Assembly (NCBI GenBank): GCA_028571685.1
Contig: CM053144.1
Coordinates: 96,130,171-96,194,170, forward strand
Reading direction: 5' to 3'
DNA length: 64,000 bases
Origin: Heterohyrax brucei
Taxonomy: Eukaryota; Chordata; Mammalia; Hyracoidea; Procaviidae
In this document: positions 44,926-57,582 of the stretch, one piece after another
How positions within the stretch are numbered: position 1 is the stretch's first letter
Layout: each line of letters opens with the position of its first letter
Notes under the pieces: generated by a model
What the model was told of the DNA's origin: nothing
Seen by the model: only the letters and a program-made list of their open reading frames with translations
The model's database searches: none
Translations under genes and position numbers: made by a program

Positions 44926-45628
44926 TAACCTTTGTATTGGTAAAGAATATATAAATGTAAACAAGATCTATCTAGTCTAAGAACTTAGCCAACTCTGTAA
45001 GTGGATGTGGTTTGATATAAGAAGAATGTAGAGAAAGGATATGTTGGTTATTGGAGAACAGGGAATGAATCACTGGGCTCCTCTTCCCAGACAGCACTAG
45101 AGGTGGAACAGGTATGTTGCCATATGAGAGAAGAGACAACTGGGAGACAAGGAATTAAGGTTTTCTCCTTCCTCTCTGTGAAGATTACTCATAGGTTTTA
45201 GAGTATGACTATGGAGGTTTTGTAAGATACACATTTTTCACATAATATTTTTAAGTTCTGAGGCTAAAATCTAGTAGTACTTCTTGCCTCTAATATTACC
45301 TAATTTCCATTTTGGGTCAGTTTTCTTCCAAGTTATACTGCAGCCATTAGTCAATTAGTTTACGCACACTAGATTTTTAGTTTCATACAAAGACACATGA
45401 AGTTAGATGTCATTCAACTTGAGAAATAAGAGTTTTCCTGTGGTGTGAAATTAACCCCACATAGGAGCAGGCACACAAAAGGAACATGAAAAATCTGGTT
45501 TTGCAAAGCAGGGATTTCTGTGGTCTCATAAAAGAGATGTGTTATACTCGTATGTTGTTTTACAGTTTTCACCGAAAGATTTTCACATGCATTTGCTTAC
45601 TTTATACAATATGTGTATACATATATAT
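44926..45628. other. Unassigned DNA
   Basis: No element is recognised. Confidence 0.55.
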
Positions 45629-45679
45629 TACACACAGACACAGACACAGACACAGACACAGACACAGACACACACACAC
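45629..45679. repeat. (ACACAG)n minisatellite-like run
   Basis: cacacagacacagacacaga repeated, ending in cacacacacacgg. Confidence 0.92.
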
Positions 45680-45683
45680 GGTC

Positions 45684-45812
45684 ATATAGTTGCTAACCAA
45701 AAGATCAGCAGTTCAAATCCACCAGCTGATCCTTGGAAACACTATGGAGTAGTTCTACTCTGTCCTACAGGGTCCCCATGAGTCAAAGTTGACTGACAAC
45801 AACAAATACATG
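45684..45812 (+). mobile_element. AfroSINE, 5'-truncated
   Basis: tagttgctaaccaaaagatc, cagttcaaatccaccagctg, ggagtagttctactctgtcc, and ccatgagtcaaagttgactg with acaacaacaaa tail. The head is missing; the microsatellite lies where it should be. Confidence 0.88.
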
Positions 45813-45907
45813 TATGTATGTGTGTATACATGTGAAATGTATGTCATATCATGTATCATATATATGCACATATTATATATATGTGTATGTGTGTATATAT
45901 ATATAAA
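45806..45907. repeat. TATG/TG/TA simple repeat
   Basis: atacatgtatgtatgtgtgt, then tatatatgtgtatgtgtgta and tatatata, downstream of the SINE tail. Confidence 0.85.
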
Positions 45908-46289
45908 TTATTAACATCCAGGTGATGTTTGAAGTCATGAGCCTGGATGAGACTGACAAAGAGCAATGCACTGGAGAAGAGAAGAAATCAATAGACTAAT
46001 CCTCAGGAGATACCTGTAATTAGGATGGTGCCAAGAGACAGAATAGCCATAGATAGAACCACCCAGTTAAACTGCTGTCATATTTATGACTCCCAGAACT
46101 CTATGAGACAGTAAATGCTTGTTTAAACTGATAACTCTTGGGGTGACTTGTTATGCAGCAGTAGAGAGCTAATAAACTCCTAGCTTAGTCTTCATCTAGG
46201 ATATTCTGTCTAAATGAGTTGTACCATCATCTGTCTATTTTCACAAGCCCAGAACTGAGGAATTGTCTGGAATACTTCCTTTTCTTTCA
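45908..46289. other. Unassigned DNA
   Basis: No element is recognised. Confidence 0.5.
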
Positions 46290-46930
46290 CTCTGCCAAAC
46301 AATCATATAGTGGAGAACCTTAGGTGTAGGAACTAATTCAGGCACTGGGCTACAACATTGAATGAAATTGAAAAGATTTCTCTCTCTCTCTCTTCTTGTG
46401 AAATTTATGTTTAGTAAGGGAGTAAGACCATAAATGAGTGAATAATTAAATAGATTTGCCTGGTTATGATGATTCATGCCATGAAGAAAAATAAAGAGGG
46501 TGAAGGGGTAGGAAGTGAGGGTCAGGAGGTTATTTTTAGTAGAAAGAAAGGCAATTCTGGCAAACTGTCTTTGGAAGAGATCTCTAAGGGGAGTGGCTGT
46601 GTGTATACAATAGAGAAGAGTGGTCCAAATAGTGAGGCATCATGCGTGTAAAGACCTTAAGATAAGAGTGTGCTTGATGTGTTTGAGGAGCAGCAAGGAG
46701 GTCATTGTGGCTGGAGCAGACACGGTGAGGATTCAAGTGCTAAAGAATGAGGCTTGAGAGGAAGTGGAAAACTTCAGAAAATATTTTGGATTTTACCCTG
46801 CATTAGCTGTGAAGCCATTGGAGTGATTTGAGTATGGGAGCAACAAGATCAGATTCAAGTTCCAACAGGATCACTATGGTGCAGTGTTTGAGAGTATTTC
46901 TGAAGTTGGGTGGGAATGAAAGGAAGGATA
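46290..46930 (+). mobile_element. Ancient interspersed repeat, family not named
   Basis: Order: tttatgtttagtaagggagt, gacttcatgcc-like, taaagagggtgaaggggtag, gtgtgcttgatgtgtttgag, gagcagcaaggaggtcattg, tggctggagcagacacggtg and aaggatcactatggtgcagt. These are the phrases of a common old mammalian repeat that I recognise by order but cannot name. A CT-rich run lies at 46379-46394. Confidence 0.45.
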
Positions 46931-47384
46931 GGAAAAAGTGATGGTTATGTAGAGCAGGGTGGTAGCATTAAAAGTGCTCTGTCACAGCCAGATTTTTGGT
47001 ATCTTTGGAAGGAAGCACCAAAAATTAGCTGATGGTTTGGATGTGGGTGTAAGAGAAAGACAGAGATCAACGGATTTTTCAGATAAAGCTGAGATGTTTT
47101 GGCAGACTTAAGTGAAAGATTGCCTCTTTTGGCTTTTGTACCCCAGTTCTTATGTCCCCAGTCTATCACCCCCCAACAACTCACTGCTTGGCTTCCTCCG
47201 TTGCCCAGGTTAACCCCCCAGAATTTTACTTCAAAGCCCAGTTCAAAAGACAGTGCTTTGGTAATAGTGGCTAAAAACTCCAATAAAGTTGATTTTTGAA
47301 GCTACGTTAGACCTACTACTATTTCAAGTTCTGTTAGATACTATTTTCTTTCTAATATACTACTGAAAGCATTTCAGTACATAA
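46931..47384. other. Unassigned DNA
   Basis: A 112-codon minus frame (46945-47283) has no recognised similarity. Confidence 0.45.
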
Positions 47385-47565
47385 ATAAGAGTGATGGCAG
47401 CTCATTATCTATTTACCACTTACTATGTGCTTTATACAAATTTTTCCTTGACTCCTTACAAGCCTATGAAGTAAGTACTGCTATGATAATTTTACAATCA
47501 AGAAGACTGAGTTTCTAAAAATTAAAGTAGCTTATTACAAGTTCATACAACTAGTAAACAATGAA
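47385..47565 (+). mobile_element. MIR relic
   Basis: accacttactatgtgctttata, gactccttacaagcctatga, agtaagtactgctatgataa, tttacaatcaagaagactga and gttcatacaactagtaaaca follow the MIR 3' half. Confidence 0.65.
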
Positions 47566-48636
47566 GACAAAAATTGTATGTAGTTCTATGATTCCAAAAT
47601 TCTGTGATTCCAATAACCCTGTCTGATAGAGCTACAGTCGTATTTACTGTTTTGCCTGGTTATGGTGAAGGATGCCAGACACATCTTTAGAACTCTTATT
47701 TATATTGATAGGACAATTATATCTGTCTCATTTTCACATGATTTTACTAAAGTTGTACATTTGAGGACTCAAACAATTATCAGTTGACAAGAATTCATGA
47801 CAGTGTGCTAATAGCGCCTCAGACAGATGACATCATTGCTACACATACACTAAATAGCTCCATCATTCATACTGAAGGGCTAATAACTGACTAATAATAA
47901 CTACCTAATACAAATTGCTCTGGCATCTGAATGTTTATTCCAAAAGAATCTAATTTGTATGGAGAACTGGTAAGGGGCTAATCACTGAAACCGATAATGA
48001 AATAGCTGTTCTTATTGTGTAAGTCATGGCCACTGAGTGACTGGAGTGATAAAATGACATTTATTGTTTGGCCACTCAGTTTCTAAATTATTATATGGGT
48101 TCGTGAACTCAAACCGGTATAATTTACATTACAAACTAGTGAAATTCAGTCATCCAGGTATTTTACAGAAAAACTGAAGTTTAGAGATCAAAATGAGAGA
48201 AATGACTGTGCCTTTTCCTATTTCTTAGATGTTTTATTTTCTCAAATAAAATTCACTACAGATGCCATTATATTTTCCAAATAGTGATAATAATGTCAGT
48301 AGTCCTGTAGTCCATTTACCTTCTTTTCATTATAAGATGATACTTAACAAGTACTTTAAGCTCCTTGGAAGAAAATTACTCACTATTACTATGATAATGA
48401 TGATTGCTACTAATTTTTTTTCCTACTTTAGATATAAAGAAAATTTCTAGAAGAGTGGAAATGTCTATGCTGTATCTCATACAAGCCAGCCAAGCCAAAG
48501 TCAACAAGAAATGGTATTAGCTTTTAAACATTAGCAGAATATTTGAATTCATTTTTTTGCCACAAGAAATCAGAAGACTTTCAATAATAAGGATCTAGCC
48601 ACCTTCTGTCTTTATCAAAATCATATACCTGTTTTG
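47566..48636. other. Unassigned DNA, 1.1 kb
   Basis: No gene or element is recognised. Confidence 0.55.
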
Positions 48637-48662
48637 CGAGCCAGCCAAGTGCTGTCGAGTTA
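48637..48662 (-). mobile_element. Possible SINE 3' end only
   Basis: gccagccaagtgctgtcgag resembles the SINE/RTE 3' end and the 26-bp insertion at 53547-53572, but no target duplication is visible. Confidence 0.35.
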
Positions 48663-48719
48663 AGTGAAAAATCTAGATAGAATATATTATTTAAAGAAAT
48701 CAACTTAATTCTCCCTTCC

Positions 48720-48922
48720 CCCCCAATAAAACAAACCCAAACTCTTTGCTGCTGATTTAACCTTATAAGACAGAGTAGGAGTGCCCTATAGAGTTTCCAA
48801 GGCTGTAAATCTTGAAGGGAGTAGATTGCCACATCATGTTCCCATGGAGTGGTCGTTAAGTTCAAACTTTGGACCTTCTGGTTAGTAACCAAATGCTTAA
48901 CTGTTCCACCACAAGGGCTCCT
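48720..48922 (-). mobile_element. AfroSINE, long-middle variant
   Basis: Tail aaacaaacccaaactctttg, agagtaggagtgccctatag, agggagtagattgccacatc, gtcgttaagttcaaactttg and head ttccaccacaagggctcc. Confidence 0.85.
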
Positions 48923-49325
48923 AAAGTCAACTTCGGCATGATGTATTTGTAATCTTCTTATCCTAGATTTGAGTATTTGTTCTTCCATAAGTAACAGAGG
49001 GAAGTCTAGGCCCCAAATGGTCTTGGCAGCCATGTTCCAGTGTTTGAGATTTTTCATCCTTTGATTCCCTCCAAGTTTGACAGAGCTGAAAAGATTCCTT
49101 TGATCAGTCCAGGATTGATGTCCATTACTATTTGCTCAAAGATCTTTTCTTGCTGGTTTCGGTAATGAATTCCTTTCAAGAATGAAGTTTGACCAATGGA
49201 TTTTAGACCCTTAAACCTCTTCACAAGTTCCCAAGGAAGCTGAAATATAGATACCCACTTTACACCTTCCCTTTCACTTGAGTTATCCACAAAGTAAAAG
49301 ATGTAAAAGGGGAAGGGTGTTGATT
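48923..49325 (-). other. Two adjoining unrecognised minus frames
   Basis: The first frame (from 49320 down to a stop at 49054) reads QLPWELVKRFKGLKSIGQTS then FLKGIHYRNQQEKIFEQIVM. The second, in another phase, begins four bases before that stop with MKNLKHWNMAAKTIWGLDFP and continues to the SINE at 48922. Together they look like one protein sequence with a frameshift. I do not recognise it and cannot exclude chance. Confidence 0.25.
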
Positions 49326-49584
49326 GGCACTAGAAAAAGATTTTAATGAAAGAATAGTAAGGAATAAAGAATATAAAATATGAGTACTTTGAATTTTTTA
49401 AAATAGACTTTATTTTTTCAGAACAATTTTAGCTTTACAGAAAAATTGTACAGAAGTATGAAGTTCTCATACTTACATTCTGTTGTATTATATTACAAGA
49501 TAAAAATGTAAGTCTTTTTAACTCAAAAGGACTTTAGATTTATATGGAACATTTATTACTAAATGCACCAAAGCAGTTCACACT
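49326..49584. other. Unassigned AT-rich DNA
   Basis: No element is recognised. Confidence 0.5.
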
Positions 49585-49745
49585 AACATAATGCCTACTG
49601 TGTGTCAGGCACAATTTTAGTCATTTTGCATGCATTATCTGTACTTTTATCTAATTTCATCCCCTCAACAATATCTCTATTATGATTTAGACACTGTTAT
49701 TATTCACAGATCAGGAAACTGGGGTCAGGACTGGCTTCGTAGGCT
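49585..49745 (+). mobile_element. MIR relic
   Basis: gcctactgtgtgtcaggcac, attttgcatgcattatctgt, catcccctcaacaatatctc and cacagatcaggaaactgggg. Confidence 0.65.
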
Positions 49746-50447
49746 TGTGTTGTGCCCTAAGTTCAGAAGTGCCCCACAGTTGGCTGAATGCTCTGTGGTC
49801 ATATATTGATTCTTTTTTTTTTTAATAAACACACATCCCCTTTATTTGCAATTTTTTAATATTGTACAACCAATATTTTAATAAAAAGAAATGAATAAAA
49901 TAAGCCACAATTTTACTACTGAAATGCAGCTATTTTAAGTTTTCCAAGTAATGCTGTAGTGTTTATCCATGTGCAAAATGTCAAGCCTTTATTTTCAGCT
50001 GTTTTATTATCCAAATTCTCTTGCCACTAGCTCAAAAACCAACATGGATCTATGAAATGAAGGAAATAGGAAAAGAAATAAGGGAATCTGTGCACGCTAT
50101 TGCCTTGGAGGCTTAGAGGGAAGATGATCAATTTATTTTTTCATCTATATTAACAAATATTTTTATAAGTATGTGAAGTACTTTCCATTTATTAACATTA
50201 TTCAAGCATGAAATTCTTTTCTCAATGATTTACTGTCCAATTAAGTGCTAAGATACATGTTAGGACAGATCTCTTTTTTCTTATTTACTGTTCTTTTCTT
50301 ATTATCTAGTATAATGCCTACCTTTTAGAAGATATTAAGTAAATATTGGTTGGACTGAAGTAAGGGAATCACAAGTCTGTAGGATACATTTACCAAACTA
50401 GACATAGAAAAGAAGAAGTCAGGAGAAAATTGTTGTTGTTAAAATTA
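49746..50447. other. Unassigned DNA
   Basis: Possible fragment of an old repeat near 49745-49800 (gtgccccacagttggctgaa) and a T-run at 49814-49823. Nothing else is recognised. Confidence 0.45.
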
Positions 50448-51229
50448 ACTAGTAGAGGAAGCAGGATGGTGGAGTAGTCTTAGGTATTTTCTGATCCCTC
50501 TAACAACAAAGAACCAGAGAAATAACCAAATGAATCATATGGGACATTCCAGGAGTCCCGAATATCAAGTGGAAAGCTAAGTGATCAAACTGGCTGACAG
50601 GGAGCACAAAATAGGTCCAGAGATAACTGCTTTGGTCAAATTTAAATCTGCACTCTACAGACAGACTTACTTCAGCCAGCCAAGTGGAGTCATGGCATAG
50701 TGGTAAGCAGCTAAATAGAGCAACAGTGCTTTGAATGGAATACATCTTTCTCAGTGGGGAAGCTGAGCTTCAAATAGCTTCACTTCCAGAACAATAGAGG
50801 ACTTTCATCTGAGCATCATAAACTAAGTGCTTACAAACTCTTGTGGACTCAAAATCTTTCCTATGCACTGATTTCTCTCCCTTTCACCAGCATTTCCCCC
50901 ACCCCTCTCTTCACAGGTGCTAAACTCTGACATACTACCTGGGCTGGAAGAGATATCTTAGGTGTGTTCCCTAAATTATTCTTCTGAACTTGGAGCTGGC
51001 AACTTCCCCTATGTTTCTCAGTGAACTCACAGATCTAACTATTCAGTGATATGACACTGAAATTGTTAAGGATCTAAAAATCAGTCTAGCTCAAATGACC
51101 AGAATATTTGGGCACTCAAAAACTGAATGAAAAAATAGATATTTATAAATTAAAATGCAATAATTGCAAAAATAAAGCTATAACAACTTTCTGATGGCTA
51201 GGAGACAACAATCAATTTCTAATCATTTA

Positions 51230-52260
51230 AAGAAGCTGATCCCAAAACAAAGACTTAAAAAACTTCCCTGCAATTAGTAGAGGTAGAATACAAAAGAGTA
51301 ATACGTAGAGCTCTGTAAGACATCAAGAAGGAGATTAGGCAAAGGGCAGCAAAGCATACTCAAAAATTAAACAGGCTGTAAGAAATGCTTGAGCAACAAT
51401 GATATGAAATTGAGCAGATAACAACAAAATTACATAATTAGACAATTCAATAGAAACTCAAAGGAGCAGGATTGAGGAAATGGAATGCAGAATTAGTGAG
51501 AATGAAGATAAAGCAACTGAAGCCCCATACATGAGAAAAAAAGTCAGATAAAAGAGAAAAAAAGAATCACTAAGAGTTACGTGGGACTCCATTAACAGGA
51601 GTAATTTACTAATGATTGGAGTACTAGAAGAGGGGAGATAACAGAAAATACAGAGAAAATTTCTGAATATATAGTGACAGAAAACATCCCTAATATCATG
51701 AAAGACAAGATATCTATCCAAGATGCTCATCAAACTCCACACAAGATGGATCCCAAAAGAAAGACACTAAGATATATTATTACCAAAACTACAGATAAGG
51801 AGAGGCTTTTAAAGACAGCTAGGCTTAGACAGGAAACCCTGGTGGCATAGTGGGTTAAGTTCTATCTTTGCTAACCAAAAGATCAGCAGTTCAAATCCAC
51901 CAGGGGCTCCTTGGAGACTCTAGGGGGCAGTTCTACTCTGATCTCTAGAGTCGCCATGAGTGGGACCCAACTCGATGGCAATGAGTTTTGGGCAGACTTA
52001 AACAAAAAATAACCTATGAAGGAAAATCAATAAGACTAAGTTCAGATTACTCAGAGGAAACCATGCAGGCTAGCAATAAATGGGATGACATATACAAAGT
52101 CTTGAAGGAAAAAAAAACTTCCAGTCAAGAATTACATATTCCAGAAAATTGTCTCCTGAATATAATTAGGCAAAATTAGGACCTTTCCAGACAAACGGAA
52201 GTTTAGACAATTTGCAAGAACCAAACAAAAATTACAAAAAACACTGAAGGAATTTTGCTG
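51230..52260 (+). pseudogene. L1 ORF1 relic, interrupted by a SINE
   Basis: The nucleic-acid-binding protein of L1. The C-terminal part after the SINE reads SIRLSSDYSEETMQASNKWD then DIYKVLKEKKTSSQELHIPE, aligning with the young ORF1 C-terminal domain (RLSSDFSAETMLARRQWHD). Upstream, the coiled-coil region is present but broken by stops. The SINE at 51833-51990 separates the RNA-binding region from the C-terminal part. Confidence 0.75.
51833..51990 (+). mobile_element. AfroSINE nested in L1 ORF1
   Basis: Full copy from gaaaccctggtggcatagtg to caactcgatggcaatgagtt. The L1 flanks aggcttagac (left) and agacttaaac (right) look like a worn target duplication. Confidence 0.93.
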
Positions 52261-52712
52261 ATTAGAAAATCAGTAACAGCAGATAAATACGCTCAAGGAT
52301 ACAAGTCAGAACACAGCATCCAGAGATCATCATGGATAGGGCTAAATCAAAGCTAAAACACTAAAAATAGGGAAACAGAGATCTCAATATGTAAATTATG
52401 ACAACATTATAACAAAAAGAGCGAGAAATTAATGTATTCACAGATCTTTAAGTAGAGAGGAAGTCACAGCTATACAAAGAAATTAAAGACTTGTTTAAAT
52501 TTAGAACATTAGGAGTAGATATTAAGGTAACTGCAAAGAAAATTAACAATCTTACATACCAAAACAAGAAACAAAATCAAGACATCTCAGCAGATATAAA
52601 ACCAGCAACAATGAAAAGGATAAAAAGAGAACTCATACAGAAAAATGACTTAGCACAGAAAATAAAGTAGAACAAAGAAACTATCAAGAATACAACAAAA
52701 AAAGTCACAGAA

Positions 52713-55700
52713 ATGACAGCACTAAATTCATACCTATCAGTAATTACATTGAATGCAAATCGGTTAAATGTACCCATAAAAAGATAGAAAGTAGCAGTAT
52801 GGATAAAAAAACGTGATCCATGCACATACTCTTTACAAGAGACACACCATAGGTATAAAGATATAAACAAACTGAAACTCAAAGGATTGGAAGAATATAC
52901 ACCAAGCTAACAACATTCACAAAAGAACAAGAATGGCAATATTGATAAATGGACTTGAGAGTATAATCCATCACAGTGGACAAGGAAGGTCATTCTATGT
53001 TGCTTAAAGGCTGAATAAATCAGGAGGACATAACCATATTAATTATTTATGCACCAATGACAGACTTTTTAAATATGCCATATAAACAGCATTGAAAAGG
53101 TAGATAGCTCCACAATAATAGTAAGAGACTTTAGTATATCATTTTGGTGATAGATGTAGCATTCATAAATAAGGTCAATAGAAACATGGAAGATGGAAAT
53201 ACCACAATCAATTAACTCATAGACATACAGAACATTCTATCCAGTGACAGACAAGTAACCTTCTTTTCCAGTGCACATGGAGCATTCTCCAGCTTAGACC
53301 ACATATTAGGCTATAAAATAAGTCTGAACAAAATCCAAAGCACTGAGATATTGCAGAGCATCTTCTCAGACCATAGAGTATAGAAGTCAAAATCAATAGA
53401 AGAAAAGGCAAGGGTAAAAAATTAAACACATGAAAACTGAACAACATATTGCTCAAAAACTTCTGAGTTATAGAAGAAATCAAAGGCAGAATAAAGAAAT
53501 TCATAGAATCAAATGAGAATCAAAACACATCCTAACAGAACCTCTAAAGCCAAGCCAAGTGCCGTCGAGTCGGAACCTCTAGGATACAGCAAAAACAGTG
53601 CTCAGAGTTCAGTTTATCTCAATAAATGCATATATCCAAAAAGAAGAAAGGGCCAAATTAAGGAATTAACCCTACAACTTGAACAAGTAGAAAGAAAGCA
53701 ATGAAAAAACTCCTCAAGCACTAGACCCAAATAGATAGTAAAAATTAGAGCAGAGCTAAATGAATTAGAGAATAAAAAAAACAACTGAAAAAGTTAACAA
53801 AACCTTCTGATCTTTTTTGAAAAGATCAACAAAATTGATAAACCACTGGTTACATGGACAAAAGAAAAACAGGAGAAAAAGAAAATAATGTGAATCGGGA
53901 ACGATATGAGTGATACCACAACAGACTTCATTGAAATTAAAAGAATAACAGCAGAATACTATGAAAAATTGTACTCTAACGAATTTGAAAACCTAGAGGA
54001 AATGGATAAATTTCTAGAAACATACTACCTACCAAATCTAATACCAACAGAAGTGGAAGAACTTAATAAATCTATCAGAAAGGAAGAGATTGGAAAAGTA
54101 AATTGAAAACTCCCAACTAAAAAACATTCTGGCCTAGATGGGTTCACTGGAATATTCTACCAAACTTTTAGAGAAGAGTTAACACCACGATTACTAAAGA
54201 TATTTCACAGCATAGAAAAGGAAGAAATACTCCAAAACACCGTCAATGATACCATCAGGTAACCCTGATACCCAAACTAGGAAAAGATAGCACAAAAAAG
54301 GAAAATTATAGAGCAATATCTCTCATGAACTTAAATGCAAGAATCCTCAGCAAAATTCTAGCCAACAGTATTCAGCAAAGTACTAAAAAAATTCACCATG
54401 ATCAAGTAGGATTCATACCAGGAATGCAGAATTGGTTCAACATTAGAAAAACAATTAATGTACTCAACCACACAAATAAAACAAAAGAATCACTTGCTTT
54501 TATCAATTGGTGGAGAAAAGACATTCGGCAAAGTCCAATACCATTCACGTTAAAAACTCAGTGAAATAGGAATGGAAGAGAAATTCCTCAACATAATATG
54601 GGACATCTACACAAAGTCAACACCTAACATCGTCCTGTAGAGACAGATACTGAAAGGATTTCCCTGAGAACCAGAACTGGCCAAGGATGCCCACTGTCAA
54701 CACTTCTATTCAGTGTTGTGCTAGAAGTTCTAGCCAGAGCAGTCAGACAAGATAAAGAAACAAAGGGCATCCACACTGGTAAAGAAGAAGTAAAGGTATC
54801 TCTATTTGTAGATGATATGATCTTGTACACAGAAAACTAAAGAATCTACATAAAAACTATTGGAACTAACAGAAGAGAGTACAGTAAAGTATTAGAATGT
54901 AAGATAAATAAATCAGTGAGATTCCTTTACAGCAGCAAAGAGAGCATCAAAGAAGAAATCACCAAATCAATACCATTTACAGTAGCTCCCAGGAAGATAA
55001 AATACCAAGGAATATACCTAACCAGACATGTAAAAGATATATAAAAAGAAAATTATAAGACTCTACTGAAAGAAACCAAAATCAGTCTACGTAAGTGGAG
55101 AAACCACCCTTGTTCATGGATAGGAACAGTTAACATGGTGAAAGTGTCTATTCTTCCCAAAGTGATCTACAGATACACTGCAATGCCAACACAAATTCAG
55201 ATGTCATTTTGTAATGAGATGGAGAAATAAATCACCAACTTCACACAGAAAGAAGCCCTGGGTAAGTAAAGTGTTACTGAAGAAGAAGAACAAGGTGACA
55301 GTTCCCATATTATCTGACTTTAGAACCTTCTACACTGCCATGGTGGTTAAAACACCATGGTTCTTGTACAAAAACAGATAAATAGAACAAAATAGAACAG
55401 AAAAATGAAACAAAATAGAGATTCATGTTATGATTCCACCACCTATGAATAGCTGATCTTCAACAAAGGCCCAAAGTCTATGAGCTGGAGAAAACAACAG
55501 TCTCTCCAACAACTGAACTCTGGTGGCAAAACTGGCTATCCATCACAAAAAGTAAAACAAGATCCATATATCACACCATGAACAAAACTAACTCAAAATG
55601 AGTCAAAGACCTAAATATAAAATCTGGAACAATAAAGATCATGGAAGAAAAAAGATGAGTACAATGCTGGGAGCCCTCATACATGACATAAACAGACTAT

Positions 55701-56510
55701 GGAATATTACTAACAATGCACAAACAACAGAAGAGAGAAATAGATAAACGGGAAGTCCTAAGACTCAAACACTAATGCTCATCCAAAAAATTCATCAAAA
55801 GAATAAAAAGACTACTTACAGACTAGGAAACAATTTTGGCCACCAAGAATCTGATTGGCATCTAGTCTCCATAATCCACAAGGTACTGCAAAACCTCAAC
55901 AAAAAAGACAAAAAAACCAGCTAGAAAATGGGGAAAGAATATGTACAAGCACTTCACCAAAGATGACATCTAGGTAACTAAAAGAGACATGAGAAAATGC
56001 TCACAATCATTAGCCATTAGAGAAGTCCAAATCAAACCTACAATGAGATACTGTTTCACCCACAAGACTGGCATTAATCCCCCAAAAGAAAACAATATAT
56101 GTTGCAGAGGTTGTGGAGAGACTGAAACTTATTCATATACATGTTGGTGGGAATGTAAAGTTGTGCAACCACTTTGGAAATTAATTTGCCATGTTTTTTT
56201 AATAAATCTTGAAATCCCACTGCTTGGAATGTATTCTAGAAAATAAGGGCTGTCACACAAATAGATATATGCACATCAATGTTTATTGCAGCAGTCTCCA
56301 CAATAGCAAAATGATGAAATCAATATAAGTGCCCTTCCACAGATGGATAAACCAACTGTGGTATATTCACACAATGAAATACTATGCAGTGATAAGGAAC
56401 AATGGTGATATTGGGAAATATCTCACTATATAGAATAGTCTGGAAGACATTATGCTGAGTGAACTTAGTTGCAAAAAGACAAATATTGTATGAGACTGCT
56501 ATAATAAGGA
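52713..56510 (+). pseudogene. L1 ORF2 relic (endonuclease-reverse transcriptase)
   Basis: Begins MTALNSYLSVITLNAN at 52713. The endonuclease region is recognisable at 53050-53400, and the RT region at 53900-54840. The latter reads FENLEEMDKFLETYYLPNLI, then [20 protein letters not shown] and, at 54800-54830, a box F-V-D-D-M-I-L with both catalytic Asp kept. The C-terminal Cys-rich part (55989-56246) reads NICCRGCGETETYSYTCWWE. Frequent stops and frameshifts make it dead. Confidence 0.8.
53547..53572 (-). mobile_element. 26-bp SINE 3' end with 9-bp target duplication
   Basis: The insertion reads, on the minus strand, cgactcgacggcacttggct then tggctt, the terminal bases of the SINE/RTE 3' end. 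It is flanked by gaacctcta at 53538-53546 and 53573-53581. The homologous site in the young L1 (62576-62590) has a single uninterrupted copy. Confidence 0.85.
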
Positions 56511-57513
56511 CTCAAGACAAGGTTTAAGCACTGAAGAAAATAATCTTTGATGTTCACAATGTAAGAGTGGAAAGCAGATAAATATTCATAGATTAGATAG
56601 TAGATAGGAATTGGGTTGAGTGAAGGGAGTGACAGCACACAGTAGAAGGGAAATTAAACACTACTGGACTGCACCGAAAGCTAAGAGGTTTCTTAAATAC
56701 AATCCAACATTTCTAAGGACAGATTAGAAGGGGCACTATGGTTTCGGGGACATCTATGTCAACTGGCATAACTTTTTTTTTTGTCTTTTTAAGAAAGTGT
56801 TCTGCATCTCATTTGGTGTATGGGGTCTTAAAAGCTAAGCAAGCTGCCATCTAAGGAGCATCAGTTGGTCCCAATCCACCTGGAGCAGAGGAGAATGAAG
56901 GACATTAAAGACATGAGGAAAATATGAGCTCAGGAGACAGAGAAGGGGCCCAAAGATCAGGACATTACCTCAGCATGAGACAAGAACAATTAGATGGCGC
57001 CTGGCTACCACCAATGACTGCCTTCATAGGGAACACAACGTGGAGTCACTAATGTAGTGGGAGAAAAATGGGGGTGTAGATGTAGAACTCTATTAAAAAC
57101 GCAGACGCAATGGTCCGACATCCTGGTAGGTCTCCTCAGAGAACATGGTCCCTGGACTTACTGCTGTTCCAAAGCTGAAACCAGTACTGAAGCCAACTAT
57201 CCAGAAAAAAAAATGTGCTGGACTGTAAGATACAGAGTGATGCTCGTGAAGCTTAAAAATATACATGAGACTGTCAGAGCAGCTCTTCTTTAGCTGCGAG
57301 ATGGGAGAGTAGAGAGGAGGGGACAAGAGTTGGTTTAAATAAATATGAGAAGTATATATAGCATGGAAAGGAGGAATGTGCTGTCACAGGGTTGGGAGAA
57401 TGGCTACAGTTGTGTAGAGTATGTGTGTAGAGTTTCATATGGCAAATTGACTTGGATATAACCTTTCACTTAAAGCACGATAAAATAGTTTATGAAATAA
57501 AATAAAATAATAG

Positions 57514-57582
57514 GTGAGAGTCTGCATGCTCTGATGTGTTTTACAATAAATGTGATCTATTTGACTAATGCTGTTAGAATTT
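57514..57582. other. Short spacer between two L1s
   Basis: No element is recognised between the L1 tail and the next, inverted L1 3' end. Confidence 0.6.

Larger units (their letters stand above)
50448..57513 (+). mobile_element. Old full-length L1 with nested SINE insertions
   Basis: Runs 5' UTR (gaggaagcaggatggtggag start), ORF1 (about 51230-52260), ORF2 (from 52713 to about 56510), about 1 kb of 3' UTR, and a tail of aaataaaataaaataatag near 57500. Two SINE-derived insertions lie inside (51833-51990, 53547-53572). It is diverged from the young L1 and every frame has stops. Confidence 0.82.

Noticed and set aside
45486..45781. Frames with THRHRHRHRH or TQTQTQTQ repeats
   Set aside because: They are translations of the (ACACAG)n simple repeat.
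48637..48662. Second ultra-short SINE insertion
   Set aside because: The sequence fits a SINE tail, but without a target duplication I cannot tell it from a worn fragment.
48581..49057. 158-codon minus frame as one protein
   Set aside because: Its middle and end are the reverse strand of an AfroSINE (48720-48922) and the unique sequence beyond it. Only the first 45 residues lie outside, and these are covered by the separate 48923-49325 entry.
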